A program made the translations under genes and the position numbers. Below, piece after piece: positions 44,177 to 53,096 of a DNA stretch of 64,000 bases (positions are counted from its first letter, which is position 1; each line of letters begins with the position of its first letter). The notes beneath the pieces are model-generated. The model saw only the letters and a program-made list of their open reading frames with translations. It searched no databases and was not told the DNA's origin. The stretch comes from Candidatus Bathycorpusculum acetigenes (GTDB lineage Archaea; Thermoproteota; Bathyarchaeia; Bathyarchaeales; Bathycorpusculaceae): positions 1 to 64,000 of the forward strand of contig WQVG01000002.1 of assembly GCA_009781675.1 (NCBI GenBank). Direction: 5' to 3'.

Positions 44177-44427
44177 CAATCAGCCTCCGTTTCATTGGTT
44201 TTTTTGTATTTTAAAAAGGAAACAAGTTGTAATGCTACACCGATAATTAAAGCGTAAAATGCATAGACCGTAATGGAATTTGCCATGTATGATAATCCGG
44301 TTGATATGAAAACAGATGCACCCATCAAGAGTATTAGAAATACAAGTAAGAAGGGTAAGCCATAGTTTCTTTTGATATACCCCTTGATTTTAAGCGATAT
44401 TTTGCTTGAGACAATTTGGTGTATCAT
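44176..44427 (-). CDS. Small two-helix membrane protein of the glycan operon
   Basis: Not recognised. The 83-residue product has a basic N-terminus (KIKGYIKRNYG), two hydrophobic helices (about 23-45 and 49-72) and a charged end. Its stop overlaps the start of the dolichyl-phosphate sugar synthase gene (TGATG), so it is co-translated and may be an accessory anchor for that enzyme. Confidence 0.7.
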   Translation of the reverse strand: MIHQIVSSKISLKIKGYIKRNYGLPFLLVFLILLMGASVFISTGLSYMANSITVYAFYALIIGVALQLVSFLKYKKTNETEAD

Positions 44428-44502
44428 ACAATATACACTGTTTATTTACTAATTAGAGGCGTTACACGTACCATAACTACCATCAATATTGGAATAGCCA
44501 GA

Positions 44503-44880
44503 TTATAAAGTGAATGTTTTGTCAGCATTAACTTGTAAAACACCCAAGAATTTTATGAATGAAGAATCATACGCCCAACCGCTAGCGGAGAGATTCCCGA
44601 GCTTTTGACACATTATACTTATCTTCTGCGCCAAGGGCATACCGACCTCATAGAAACGACTTGAAGGGTCTTTAATCGCATTTTCAAGCTTCCCCAAAAT
44701 CTCCGTCACACTTTTTGCCAATTTTGCACTGCGAACGTTATCTATCACTTTTATTGTTAAATCAAGAAGTGCTCTATCGATTCTTTTCAGTACTCTAAAC
44801 CAAGCACCAGATCGCATCGCTTTAGTTTTCATAACCAACAATTGTTTTTTGTTAGGGGAAGAGGTAATAGCCACGTACAT
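44503..44880 (-). CDS. Hypothetical helical protein
   Basis: Not recognised. The 125-residue product is basic and mostly helical (MKTKAMRSGAWFRVLKRIDRALLDLTIKVIDNVRSAKLAKSV region), ending with a short strand-like part (FLGVLQVNADKTFTL). No signal peptide or membrane helix. AAAAGGCG lies right before the ATG, supporting a real gene. It sits alone between two glycan gene groups. Confidence 0.6.
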   Translation of the reverse strand: MYVAITSSPNKKQLLVMKTKAMRSGAWFRVLKRIDRALLDLTIKVIDNVRSAKLAKSVTEILGKLENAIKDPSSRFYEVGMPLAQKISIMCQKLGNLSASGWAYDSSFIKFLGVLQVNADKTFTL

Positions 44881-44955
44881 CGCCTTTTCCAGAGGTCCAC
44901 CCCTTTAATCAGATAGAAATATTTATTTATTATGTCTCTAAAAGAAAGACTTACC

Positions 44956-44983
44956 AGTTGTCAGTTATCAGTTATCAGTTATG
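44956..44983. repeat. 7-bp tandem repeat, four units
   Basis: CAGTTGT followed by three perfect CAGTTAT copies, in a 217-base gap between genes. Similar short tandem heptamers expand by slippage. From about 44990 the plus strand is A/C-rich with no ORF. Confidence 0.85.
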
Positions 44984-45097
44984 ACAACCCACAAATAACA
45001 AAGATTACAAACAGCGCCTAAACCCAATACAACAAACCACACATTTACCATCACGTCAACCAAAAAACGCAACCTCAAAAAACAACCGAAGCAACAC

Positions 45098-46603
45098 CTA
45101 GTCATAAAAGTAAATTGCAATTCTTTCACTTCTATAAATCTCCTGAAACACAGAAGGCAATGATGATTGGGCGTACCAACCCTCCCCATCTATCCACCAA
45201 ACCAAAAAGATTTGCGCATACCCGTCCTGTTTAGCTATCGATGCCGCCTCAACCGGATCACCAAAATCATAATTTACAACCGCAACATCATTAAGGGTAA
45301 GTAACGCCCAGCTATAAAACACAGTATGTGTCAACAAAAGATCACCAGGTTTTTTGTTTTCCTCAAACCATCGCAACGCATTGATTGTACCCTGAAAATC
45401 AGCGACAGAAATTGTGTTCTGTTGCATCGAAGTTGGAATTTGATAAGAATAAGAGTTGATACATTGAGGCGAAAAGTAGAAAAAGGGCCGCTCGGGAGGA
45501 CTAAAAAGATATCCGAAACTAAAAATAACAGTAGATAGAACCAAGTAAAATATTGCAATTTTTTGTGCAGTAATTTTAAAACGCTTCCATCTTATTACTC
45601 TAAGACCGCTCACAGCATCAACTACAAAAAATGCAAACGGATAAACCAGAAGTAACAACCACCGATAAGGACTTACAAAAGCAAAAGGAAGCAACAATAA
45701 AAATAAACTCAACACAAGCCAACACCTTAGCTGAAAATCACAAAGGCGTTTAAAACCAAACACCACCAAGGGCAACAGTGGAAGAAAACAGAACAAGAAA
45801 AAACCAACTTCACTTAGTAACATATCAGGATAAGAAGAAAAACCAAGCCAACCACCCAAAAGCAATTCAGTACTTGTTGTATAATCTTGAAAACCAACAG
45901 ACACCGCAGCAAAAAAATAAACAACTAAAGCAAAAACAGCCGCAGGAAAAGTTGTAACAAGCAGAATAACAGATTTGCGGAAGTCTTTATAAAACAGGTC
46001 ATGGACTACTGTAAAAACAACGACTCCAAGCATTATCACAGCAACAAGTTGATGCGATAGAACAACTGCTACCATCGCCAGAGACAGGACAACGCACCGT
46101 TTCCATGAACCACCCTTAATTTGAGTGAGCAACGTTAGGACAATAAACAAAAATATGAGACCCAACTCAGTTCTCAACATATCCCAAGAAATCCTCAGTG
46201 CCACAAAATAGATGGTCCCTAAAAGAGCAGGCGCCAAACTTTTGAGTGACGACCACCCCAAGCCTTTATGAGCATAACAATAAATTGATAAACCCAATAA
46301 ACCAAGAAGTAACGGCGAGAGCACTTTAAGAGCGACAATAACAGACATACCAGCACTAACTAGCGACATAAGAAAGGCATAGAATAATGGCGCAACCGCA
46401 AGATAACGCCAAAAATCGATACCACCATACAACCATTCAAGAGTATTTGGAGCATAAAAACCCATAGTATCAAAACCAACAATATAGGGACCCACCAACA
46501 CCTCAGGTATGATTCTAACAATGAGAGGCAAAAGAAAAGCCAACAAGGGAATAAGATACCATTTTTTAGTTATGAACATAAACAGAGAATTGTCAGCAGT
46601 CAC
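45098..46603 (-). CDS. Polytopic membrane protein, GT-C-like glycosyltransferase
   Basis: A 501-residue protein with about 11 hydrophobic segments and an outer C-terminal domain of about 120 residues. An acidic pair early on (VGPYIVGFDTMGFYAP, first external loop) and a final block with FEENKKPGDLLLTHTVFYSWALL match GT-C enzymes and related archaeal proteins working with lipid-linked sugars. I start it at GTG 46603 because GGAGA lies six bases upstream; the longest frame begins at 46624, and an ATG at 46579 is also possible. Confidence 0.75.
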   Translation of the reverse strand: MTADNSLFMFITKKWYLIPLLAFLLPLIVRIIPEVLVGPYIVGFDTMGFYAPNTLEWLYGGIDFWRYLAVAPLFYAFLMSLVSAGMSVIVALKVLSPLLLGLLGLSIYCYAHKGLGWSSLKSLAPALLGTIYFVALRISWDMLRTELGLIFLFIVLTLLTQIKGGSWKRCVVLSLAMVAVVLSHQLVAVIMLGVVVFTVVHDLFYKDFRKSVILLVTTFPAAVFALVVYFFAAVSVGFQDYTTSTELLLGGWLGFSSYPDMLLSEVGFFLFCFLPLLPLVVFGFKRLCDFQLRCWLVLSLFLLLLPFAFVSPYRWLLLLVYPFAFFVVDAVSGLRVIRWKRFKITAQKIAIFYLVLSTVIFSFGYLFSPPERPFFYFSPQCINSYSYQIPTSMQQNTISVADFQGTINALRWFEENKKPGDLLLTHTVFYSWALLTLNDVAVVNYDFGDPVEAASIAKQDGYAQIFLVWWIDGEGWYAQSSLPSVFQEIYRSERIAIYFYD

Positions 46604-47111
46604 GATAAGTCTCCAATCAAACAACTATGCAGTATAATAACTTAACCTCAAACCCTAAATGCCTTACGCCCAAAACCCCGCACGCATATACTACAGCAAG
46701 ACTTAACCCACAACCTAACCCTTGACTTTTTGATTAATCAGCAGATAACCATCATAACTGCACTATCGATTATGACATGATTTAATTATTAATTTATTTT
46801 TAGATATTTCATAATAGATCGCGTAATCTTGTATCATAGCGTCAAAGATTTTCTTTGGGGAACAACTAAAGCATTTGGTCATCTCCAAAAACGGCACTTC
46901 AACGCGCCGTTTATTTGCTACTCGCGTGTATTTTCAAGCGGCAAGCGATTATCATTTGAATCTATACAGTTATACCGGGCAACACAGACAACACTAAACG
47001 GTATGCCCCAATAAATATTAGACAATATAGACACTCTTTGGCCCGCACAAAAGTCAACGCGTCATAAAAGTTTATTAGGACTCATAGAAGATTGAGTGGG
47101 CAGATAAGTTA
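46604..47111. other. Divergent intergenic region without a visible gene
   Basis: About 500 bases between the GT-C-like protein and the FkbM gene. The left 130 bases are A/C-rich; 46770-46815 is very AT-rich (ATTTAATTATTAATTTATTT) and suits promoters in either direction. A plus-strand frame at 46829-47014 has no ribosome site and unlikely composition, so I leave it out. Confidence 0.5.
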
Positions 47112-48134
47112 ATGATAAACCTGTTTATGAAAAAGTTATTTTACAAATTTGTTCCTTTTCCAATAAGGATGGAAATTGAGCAATTTATATTGCGTTATGA
47201 GACAAAGTCTTCAAAAAGGTACATCGAACGTCAGGAAGCATATTTTAAATATCATATAGATGAGTTTAGGTTTAATGACGAAAGAAAGGCAGACATATTG
47301 AGGATTTTTTCATTTTTAAAGAAAAATGGCGCCACTACGTTTCCCGATATGGCTGATTCAATCCGTAAAAAATATTTTACCAGGAAACTTGAAATTAAGA
47401 AGGATCTGACCTCAGGTTTATTTTATGTTTTGATTGATAACAATAAAAAGCTTTTTTATAAAAGAGATAATAATGAAAAATCAGTGTATCGCGCATTTAA
47501 TTCTGTATCGCTTGAACAGGATTATGCTTCGCCACACAGATATTTAACAAACGACCAATATTTTGTCGGCGTCACAACTCCAGAGACTAACCAAGTTGGT
47601 CGCAGAGAAGACAGCTTTGGCGTGACTAATGGAGGCATTGTTATTGATGCGGGGGCCGCTGAGGGTAATTTCGCGTTAAGCGTTATTGAGAAGGCAAGCA
47701 AAATATACATCATAGAAAGCGATGCTGGATGGTGTGAAGCATTAAAACACACGTTTTCACCCTATAGAGAAAAAATCATCATAATACAAAAACACTTATC
47801 CGATGTTAGCGATAAGGATAATATCACATTAAACGATTTAATTGAAAAGTATCAGATAAACAAAATAGATCTTTTAAAAATGGACATAGAAGGATTTGAG
47901 AAGCAAGCACTACAGGGTGGAACAACAAAAAATAAAGCATTTTTTGCAGATATCAACAAACTGGCCATATGTACATACCATAATCCCGAAGATGAATTTG
48001 AAATTTCAAAATTCGCAACACAATACGGTTATAAAAGTCATTTAACCCAAGGCTACATATTTTTCCCAGATGCCAACCCCACCCCAATTAGAAAAGCAGT
48101 TCTAAGAGCATACAGAGAAAATAAGGGACACTAA
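47112..48134 (+). CDS. FkbM-family methyltransferase
   Basis: A 340-residue protein. The last 180 residues are an FkbM-type SAM-dependent methyltransferase: GGIVIDAGAAEGNFALSV (SAM loop), KIYIIESDAGWCEAL, and IDLLKMDIEGFEKQALQG, the family's signature. FkbM enzymes O-methylate sugars or lipids, so it probably caps surface glycan. The N-terminal 150 residues are helical and unassigned. It is the right-hand end of the glycan island, monocistronic on the plus strand. Confidence 0.9.
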   Translation: MINLFMKKLFYKFVPFPIRMEIEQFILRYETKSSKRYIERQEAYFKYHIDEFRFNDERKADILRIFSFLKKNGATTFPDMADSIRKKYFTRKLEIKKDLTSGLFYVLIDNNKKLFYKRDNNEKSVYRAFNSVSLEQDYASPHRYLTNDQYFVGVTTPETNQVGRREDSFGVTNGGIVIDAGAAEGNFALSVIEKASKIYIIESDAGWCEALKHTFSPYREKIIIIQKHLSDVSDKDNITLNDLIEKYQINKIDLLKMDIEGFEKQALQGGTTKNKAFFADINKLAICTYHNPEDEFEISKFATQYGYKSHLTQGYIFFPDANPTPIRKAVLRAYRENKGH

Positions 48135-48295
48135 ACCACTCGCCTACATAGAATAGGTTAGTAGATGTAGCATAGGTGTTTGTTTTAGGATTCATTAATT
48201 CCTTTGAGTAATTCAGCCGCTCAGCGTTTGTACATACTACCTCATCAAGCATAACATTATGTTGGCAATCCAAAGCAGAAAGTTTAATCAAAAAA

Positions 48296-48306
48296 CTTAA
48301 AGTATA
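48296..48306 (+). promoter_or_regulatory. TATA box for tRNA-Leu
   Basis: CTTAAAGTATA is centred about 30 bases before the first base of the tRNA, the normal archaeal box A distance. Confidence 0.5.
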
Positions 48307-48331
48307 CATTGCTAAATGTATCGGTACTGGT

Positions 48332-48453
48332 GGCGGGGTATCCGAGCCAGGTCTAAATAGGGCCAGATTAAACTATTGCCCCTAAGATATGGAGGAGGAC
48401 TTAAGATCCTCTGGCGCAGGCCTTCGTGGGTTCAAGTCCCACCCCCGCCACCA
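48332..48453 (+). tRNA. tRNA-Leu(UAA) with enlarged D-loop, probable intron
   Basis: Perfect acceptor stem GGCGGGG/CCCCGCC (48332-48338, 48443-48449), discriminator A and encoded CCA (48451-48453). T-arm GTGGG-TTCAAGT-CCCAC. Anticodon arm GAGGA-CTTAAGA-TCCTC with anticodon TAA at 48402-48404. The long variable arm TGGCGCAGGCCTTC is typical of Leu. The D-stem is TCC/GGA (48341-48343 with 48391-48393), but the loop between is 47 bases, instead of about 11-14. After the GG of the D-loop (48350-48351) an extra segment of about 33-36 bases includes GGGC/GCCC (48360-48363 with 48378-48381), so an archaeal D-loop intron spliced by the endonuclease is likely. The exact splice sites cannot be fixed by eye. 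Confidence 0.9.
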
Positions 48454-48694
48454 TTTATAATATAAAATGCAAGAATTTTGTAAATAGCGATAATCGCGGT
48501 TTTTGGTAAGTTTGATTGCTTAGATACCGCTCTTTTTCTGAACAGTTTATGTCCATCAAAGGCACATACAAATTCAAAACCTGCCTCAATACAAGTAACA
48601 AGCTTCGGCTTCAGTTTGCAATATTGGAGGGTGAGATAATTTTGGGAAAAAGCATGTTAATAATCAAAATTTTTTTGAACCTCCAAAAAGGCTC

Positions 48695-49216
48695 TTGACA
48701 AAAGTTATTATGGTAAAATACCCATATGTTAACAAAAGCGTGGTTAACAAAATTATGGACTACCGGCAACTTGCCAAAGAACATTTAGCAAACATGCAAT
48801 TACCGGGCAAAAGGTGGCAAACAGATTTCAGCAGGATACCCAGCAACGATTTTATTTTGCTCTATATCGAGCTACGACAGGAAGTGCTTCCTAAGGATAT
48901 AAGCAATGCAATGAGCGTTAGTACGGCGAGGATTGCAGTAGCGTTAAATGAGCTTGCTGAAAAAGGGCTTATCACTCGTGAAATAGATGATAACGACAGG
49001 CGGCGCATAATAGTTAAATTGACGCCCAAAGGAAGAGAATTTTCAGCGGAGCAAAAACAAAAATTTATTGATGATATAGCCTGCTTTCTCATAAAGTTGG
49101 GCGAACACGACGCGAAAGAATTTGTGCGGATAATGGGTAGAATCGCAGAAATAGTGAGAAGAGACAAACCACAAGTCAAGAACAAACAGATCAGAAATGA
49201 TTACAAAAACATTTAA
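48695..49216 (+). CDS. MarR-family transcriptional regulator
   Basis: A 173-residue winged-helix protein: FILLYIELRQEVLPKDISNAMSVSTARIAVALNELAEKGLITREIDDNDRRRIIVKLTPKG, the full MarR fold with the DxRxxxxxLT wing. It precedes two ABC exporter genes on the same strand by 97 bases, and an inverted repeat lies in that gap, so it probably represses the exporter until a drug or metabolite binds. Start is uncertain: TTG 48695 has AAAAAGG just upstream; ATG at 48710 or 48755 are alternatives. Confidence 0.88.
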   Translation: MTKVIMVKYPYVNKSVVNKIMDYRQLAKEHLANMQLPGKRWQTDFSRIPSNDFILLYIELRQEVLPKDISNAMSVSTARIAVALNELAEKGLITREIDDNDRRRIIVKLTPKGREFSAEQKQKFIDDIACFLIKLGEHDAKEFVRIMGRIAEIVRRDKPQVKNKQIRNDYKNI

Positions 49217-49253
49217 ATCGCTAATCATAATAGTAACTAACTAAATTAACAAA

Positions 49254-49268
49254 ATTGCTAACTGCAAT
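49254..49268. promoter_or_regulatory. Candidate MarR operator
   Basis: ATTGC-TAACT-GCAAT is a perfect 5-bp inverted repeat with a 5-base spacer, 45 bases before the first ABC exporter start and directly after the marR gene. MarR sites commonly have such a layout. The binding claim is inference. Confidence 0.4.
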
Positions 49269-49313
49269 AGTAAATAACCAAATTTACAAGAGGGGTAAAG
49301 GGCAGGGTAAAGG

Positions 49314-51074
49314 ATGTTTAAAATTTTCAAATATCTAAAAACAAAAGAATGGCTAATGATATGCATTAGCCTTGTTTTTATCGTGGCAAGCGTCTGGCTC
49401 GATTTGAGGTTGCCCGAATTTATGGCCGTGATAACAAAACTCATTCAAACTGAGGGAAGCGCAATGAGCGAAATATGGCTAAACGGCGGCTATATGCTTT
49501 TGTGCGCACTCGGAAGCCTCGCCATGGTTATTGCGGTAGGTTTTCTTGCCGCCAAAATCGGCGCATCCTTTTCCCAACGACTTAGAAGCGAACTGTACAA
49601 CAAAGTAGACACATTTTCTATGGGCGATATAAACAAGTTCTCAACGGCAAGCCTCATCACCCGCTCAACAAACGACATATCACAAATACAACTAGTTGTA
49701 ACAATGGGTTTGCAAATGGTGGTAAAAGCCCCCATTCTTGCCGTCTGGGCGATACTAAAAATAGCTGGAAAAGGCTTTGAGTGGACCCTTGCTACCGGAG
49801 TGGCAGTTACAAGTGTAGTTTTAACATTTAGCTTGATAATAATTTTGGTAACACCAAAATTTAAGAAAATGCAAACACTAACCGACAATATAAACAGAGT
49901 AACAAGGGAAAACTTGACCGGCTTACCCGTTGTTCGCGCATACAACGCCGAAGCGTACCAAGAAGCAAAATTTGAAAAAGTTAACAACGAACTGACAAAC
50001 ACAGCATTATACACCTCACGTGCTATGGCTATACTGCTACCCGTTATAGGATTGGTAATAAACGTCATGTCGCTTGTGATATATTGGATAGGCGCAATAC
50101 TGATTAACAACGCAGGCGCGGCGGTAAGACTTGATCTATTTTCAAATATGGTCGTTTTTTCGTCCTATGCCTTGCAGATACTTCTGGCGTTTATGATGAT
50201 GACCATACTTTTCATACTGTTACCCCGAGCACAAGTTTCCGCAAAGCGTATTAACGAAGTACTCGATACCGAGCCAACGATAAAAGACGGTACAATAAGT
50301 GAAGGAGCGGCTGGCCAACAAGGTGAAGTGGAATTTAGAAACGTCAGTTTTAAGTACCCCGGTGCGGCGGCCTACGTTTTGCAGGACGTTAGTTTTTCGG
50401 CACATAAAGGCGAAACCATAGCGATCATAGGCTCGACAGGAAGCGGTAAGAGTACCTTGATGAATCTCATACCGCGCTTCTACGACACAACCGAGGGAAC
50501 GGTTTTAATAGACGGCGTAGACGTAAAAGATTACAAATTAGCATCATTGTACAACAAAATTGGACATATACCACAAAAAGCGATAATGTTCAGCGGCACG
50601 GTTACTTCAAATGTGGCTTTTGACGAAAACGGGACAGATGACGCGCGTGAGGACGACGTTAAAAACGCTGTGAGGATCGCACAAGGCACAGACTTTGTAG
50701 AAAAAATGGACGACACATATAACGCTCCAATAACGCGAAGCGGCACAAATGTTTCGGGTGGTCAAAAACAGCGGCTTTCGATTGCGCGAGCGGTTTGTAA
50801 AAAACCTGAAATCTATATTTTCGATGACAGCTTTTCGGCGCTTGATTATAAGACGGATCGAATGTTGCGAACCACGCTTAAAAGAGAAGCTCAAGGCGTT
50901 ACAAGTCTGATAGTTGCGCAACGGATCGGCACGATAATGGATGCGGATAAAATCATCGTTTTAGACGAGGGCAAAGTCGTTGGAGTCGGAAAGCACAAAG
51001 AGCTTCTGAAAACGTGTAGCGTGTATAGAGAAATTGCAATGTCCCAATTAAGCGAGGAGGAATTAGTGGTATGA
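49314..51074 (+). CDS. ABC exporter half-transporter with degenerate catalytic site
   Basis: A 586-residue half-size exporter with six membrane helices followed by an ATPase. Walker A GSTGSGKST, signature VSGGQKQRLSIAR and Walker B EIYIFDDSFSALD are seen. The residue after the Walker B Asp is Asp rather than the catalytic Glu, the mark of the degenerate partner in heterodimeric exporters such as LmrC/BmrC. The next gene has a normal site. The pair would export drugs or lipid-like compounds. AGGGTAAAGG precedes the ATG. Its style resembles Clostridia proteins, and transfer from bacteria is likely. Confidence 0.93.
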   Translation: MFKIFKYLKTKEWLMICISLVFIVASVWLDLRLPEFMAVITKLIQTEGSAMSEIWLNGGYMLLCALGSLAMVIAVGFLAAKIGASFSQRLRSELYNKVDTFSMGDINKFSTASLITRSTNDISQIQLVVTMGLQMVVKAPILAVWAILKIAGKGFEWTLATGVAVTSVVLTFSLIIILVTPKFKKMQTLTDNINRVTRENLTGLPVVRAYNAEAYQEAKFEKVNNELTNTALYTSRAMAILLPVIGLVINVMSLVIYWIGAILINNAGAAVRLDLFSNMVVFSSYALQILLAFMMMTILFILLPRAQVSAKRINEVLDTEPTIKDGTISEGAAGQQGEVEFRNVSFKYPGAAAYVLQDVSFSAHKGETIAIIGSTGSGKSTLMNLIPRFYDTTEGTVLIDGVDVKDYKLASLYNKIGHIPQKAIMFSGTVTSNVAFDENGTDDAREDDVKNAVRIAQGTDFVEKMDDTYNAPITRSGTNVSGGQKQRLSIARAVCKKPEIYIFDDSFSALDYKTDRMLRTTLKREAQGVTSLIVAQRIGTIMDADKIIVLDEGKVVGVGKHKELLKTCSVYREIAMSQLSEEELVV

Positions 51075-52900
51075 GCGGAAATAAAAATCAAAACAATAGA
51101 GGCATGCCTTTTGGCGGCGGTGGTTTGGGAAAAGGCGGCGAAAAGTCAAAGGATTTCAAAAACACTATTGTAAAGTTGGCAAGGTATTGCAAAGCGTTTT
51201 TGCCTGTAATAATAATTGCTTTGATAGCGGCGGCGATCGGTACGGTTTTTCAGATTATCGGACCCGACTATATCAAAAATTTAACCGATGAAATAACCAA
51301 AGGGTTGCCACCTATTGGTGTGATAGATATGAATGTGATATCAAGTATAGCCTTGATACTTATTTGTTTCTACGTAGGTGCTCTACTTTTGAGCCTTCTT
51401 GGAAACTATATAATGGCTACGACGACACAGAAAATATCTAAGAGAATGCGGTCAGATATATCGGGCAAGATAAATCGGTTGCCCTTTGGATATTTCCACA
51501 ATGTAAGCTATGGCGATGTTTTGAGCCGTGTAACAAATGACGTGGATACGATCGGGCAGACATTGAATCAAAGTTTAGGGATGCTTATAACGGCGGTTAC
51601 TATGTTTGTCGGTTCAATAATAATGATGTTTGTCATGAATTGGATTATGGCTTTGACAGCAATTGGTGCAAGTATGTTTGGTTTTGTAATAATGACGGTA
51701 ATTATGGCGAAATCGCAAAAGTTTTTCAAGGCGCAACAAAGGCATCTGGGCGGAATAAATGGGCATGTAGAGGAAACTTATACGGGACATAATGTCGTAA
51801 GGGCATGCAATGCAAGCAAGCAGTTTAAAAAGACCTTTGAGGAAACAAATGATAAGCTGTATGAAAGCAGTTGGAAAGCACAGTTTCTTTCGGGGTTGAT
51901 GATGCCGCTAATGAGTTTTATTGGTAACTTTGGTTACGTTGCGGTTTGTGTTGTGGGTGCGGTACTTGCATTTAACGGGACAATTTCCTTTGGAGTAATA
52001 GTTGCGTTTATGCTTTATGTTCGTTTATTTACTCAACCGTTGACGCAGTTTGCGCAGGCGATGGGCAATCTGCAAATGACTGCGGCTGCAGGTGAAAGAG
52101 TTTTCGAGTTTTTGGAGGAAAAAGAGCTTGAGGATGAGCGCCAAAAAATGGTACGGCTTCCCGTTGTTAAAGGCAATATTGAGTTCAAAAACGTGAAATT
52201 TGGATATACACCCGGTAAACTGGTTATAAATGATTTTTCGGCAAGCGTAAAAGCGGGGCAGAAAATAGCAATAGTTGGACCCACAGGTGCGGGCAAAACT
52301 ACGATGGTCAATCTGTTAATGCGTTTTTACGAAATAAACGGCGGCGAAATTTTGATTGACGGCATACCGATAAATACAGTGCGTCGCGAGGATATACATA
52401 ACCAGTTCGATATGGTTTTACAGGATACTTGGTTGTTTGAGGGAACTATAAAGGAAAATATAATTTATGCAAAGTCAGGCGTTACCGATGATGACGTTGT
52501 CACCGCTTGTAAGACAGTGGGATTACACCACTTTATACAAACCCTACCAGACGGTTACGATACCGTGCTTAATGATAAGGCGAGTTTATCTGAGGGGCAA
52601 AAACAGCTGCTAACAATAGCCCGTGCAATCATAAAAAATTCACCGCTTCTGATTTTGGATGAGGCAACAAGCTCAGTTGATACACGCACAGAGCGCATAG
52701 TTCAAGAGGCTATGGATAACTTAACGGAGGTCCGAACTTCGTTTGTTATAGCACATAGATTATCAACTATAAAGAACGCAGATTTGATTTTAGTCATGAA
52801 AGACGGCGACATAATTGAAAGCGGTAACCATAAAGAATTGCTTGCAAAGGGCGGCTTCTATGCTGAGCTTTACAACAGCCAATTTGAAACGGCAGTATAA
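51071..52900 (+). CDS. ABC exporter half-transporter with canonical ATPase
   Basis: A 609-residue half-size exporter. A Gly-rich N-terminal lead (GMPFGGGGLGKGG) is followed by six membrane helices and an ATPase with Walker A GPTGAGKTT, signature LSEGQKQLLTIAR and Walker B LLILDEATSSVD (catalytic Glu present). The start overlaps the upstream gene's stop by 4 bases with AGGAGG before it, so the heterodimer subunits are made together. The N-terminal Gly-rich lead is common in Firmicutes homologues. Confidence 0.93.
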   Translation: MSGNKNQNNRGMPFGGGGLGKGGEKSKDFKNTIVKLARYCKAFLPVIIIALIAAAIGTVFQIIGPDYIKNLTDEITKGLPPIGVIDMNVISSIALILICFYVGALLLSLLGNYIMATTTQKISKRMRSDISGKINRLPFGYFHNVSYGDVLSRVTNDVDTIGQTLNQSLGMLITAVTMFVGSIIMMFVMNWIMALTAIGASMFGFVIMTVIMAKSQKFFKAQQRHLGGINGHVEETYTGHNVVRACNASKQFKKTFEETNDKLYESSWKAQFLSGLMMPLMSFIGNFGYVAVCVVGAVLAFNGTISFGVIVAFMLYVRLFTQPLTQFAQAMGNLQMTAAAGERVFEFLEEKELEDERQKMVRLPVVKGNIEFKNVKFGYTPGKLVINDFSASVKAGQKIAIVGPTGAGKTTMVNLLMRFYEINGGEILIDGIPINTVRREDIHNQFDMVLQDTWLFEGTIKENIIYAKSGVTDDDVVTACKTVGLHHFIQTLPDGYDTVLNDKASLSEGQKQLLTIARAIIKNSPLLILDEATSSVDTRTERIVQEAMDNLTEVRTSFVIAHRLSTIKNADLILVMKDGDIIESGNHKELLAKGGFYAELYNSQFETAV

Positions 52901-53096
52901 GGAAGAAAGATAAAATTGATGACAAAAAAGGTAAAATCATAGAAAAACGAGCAATGAAGTTTCTTTCAATGAATTTGTTAAACTCTTCAACTGAGAGATC
53001 GATGCTATGAATACTTTAAGATTAACCTGTTAGCATGTAAATGTTACTCTCTAATACCCCTGAGTGCACAAAAAGGTGGATAATGAAAAATAGAGG

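Noticed and set aside
46829-47014. Plus-strand 61-codon frame before the FkbM gene
   Set aside because: No ribosome site, no domain and mixed composition.
48088-48309. Minus-strand 73-codon frame between the FkbM gene and tRNA-Leu
   Set aside because: Overlaps the FkbM coding end and the tRNA promoter, with no ribosome site or known motif.
48360-48416. Reading the tRNA insertion as a canonical 37/38 anticodon intron
   Set aside because: GCCAG/CTGGC with TTAA is possible, but GAGGA-CTTAAGA-TCCTC is a complete, standard anticodon arm followed by the normal Leu variable arm, so the insertion belongs to the D-loop.
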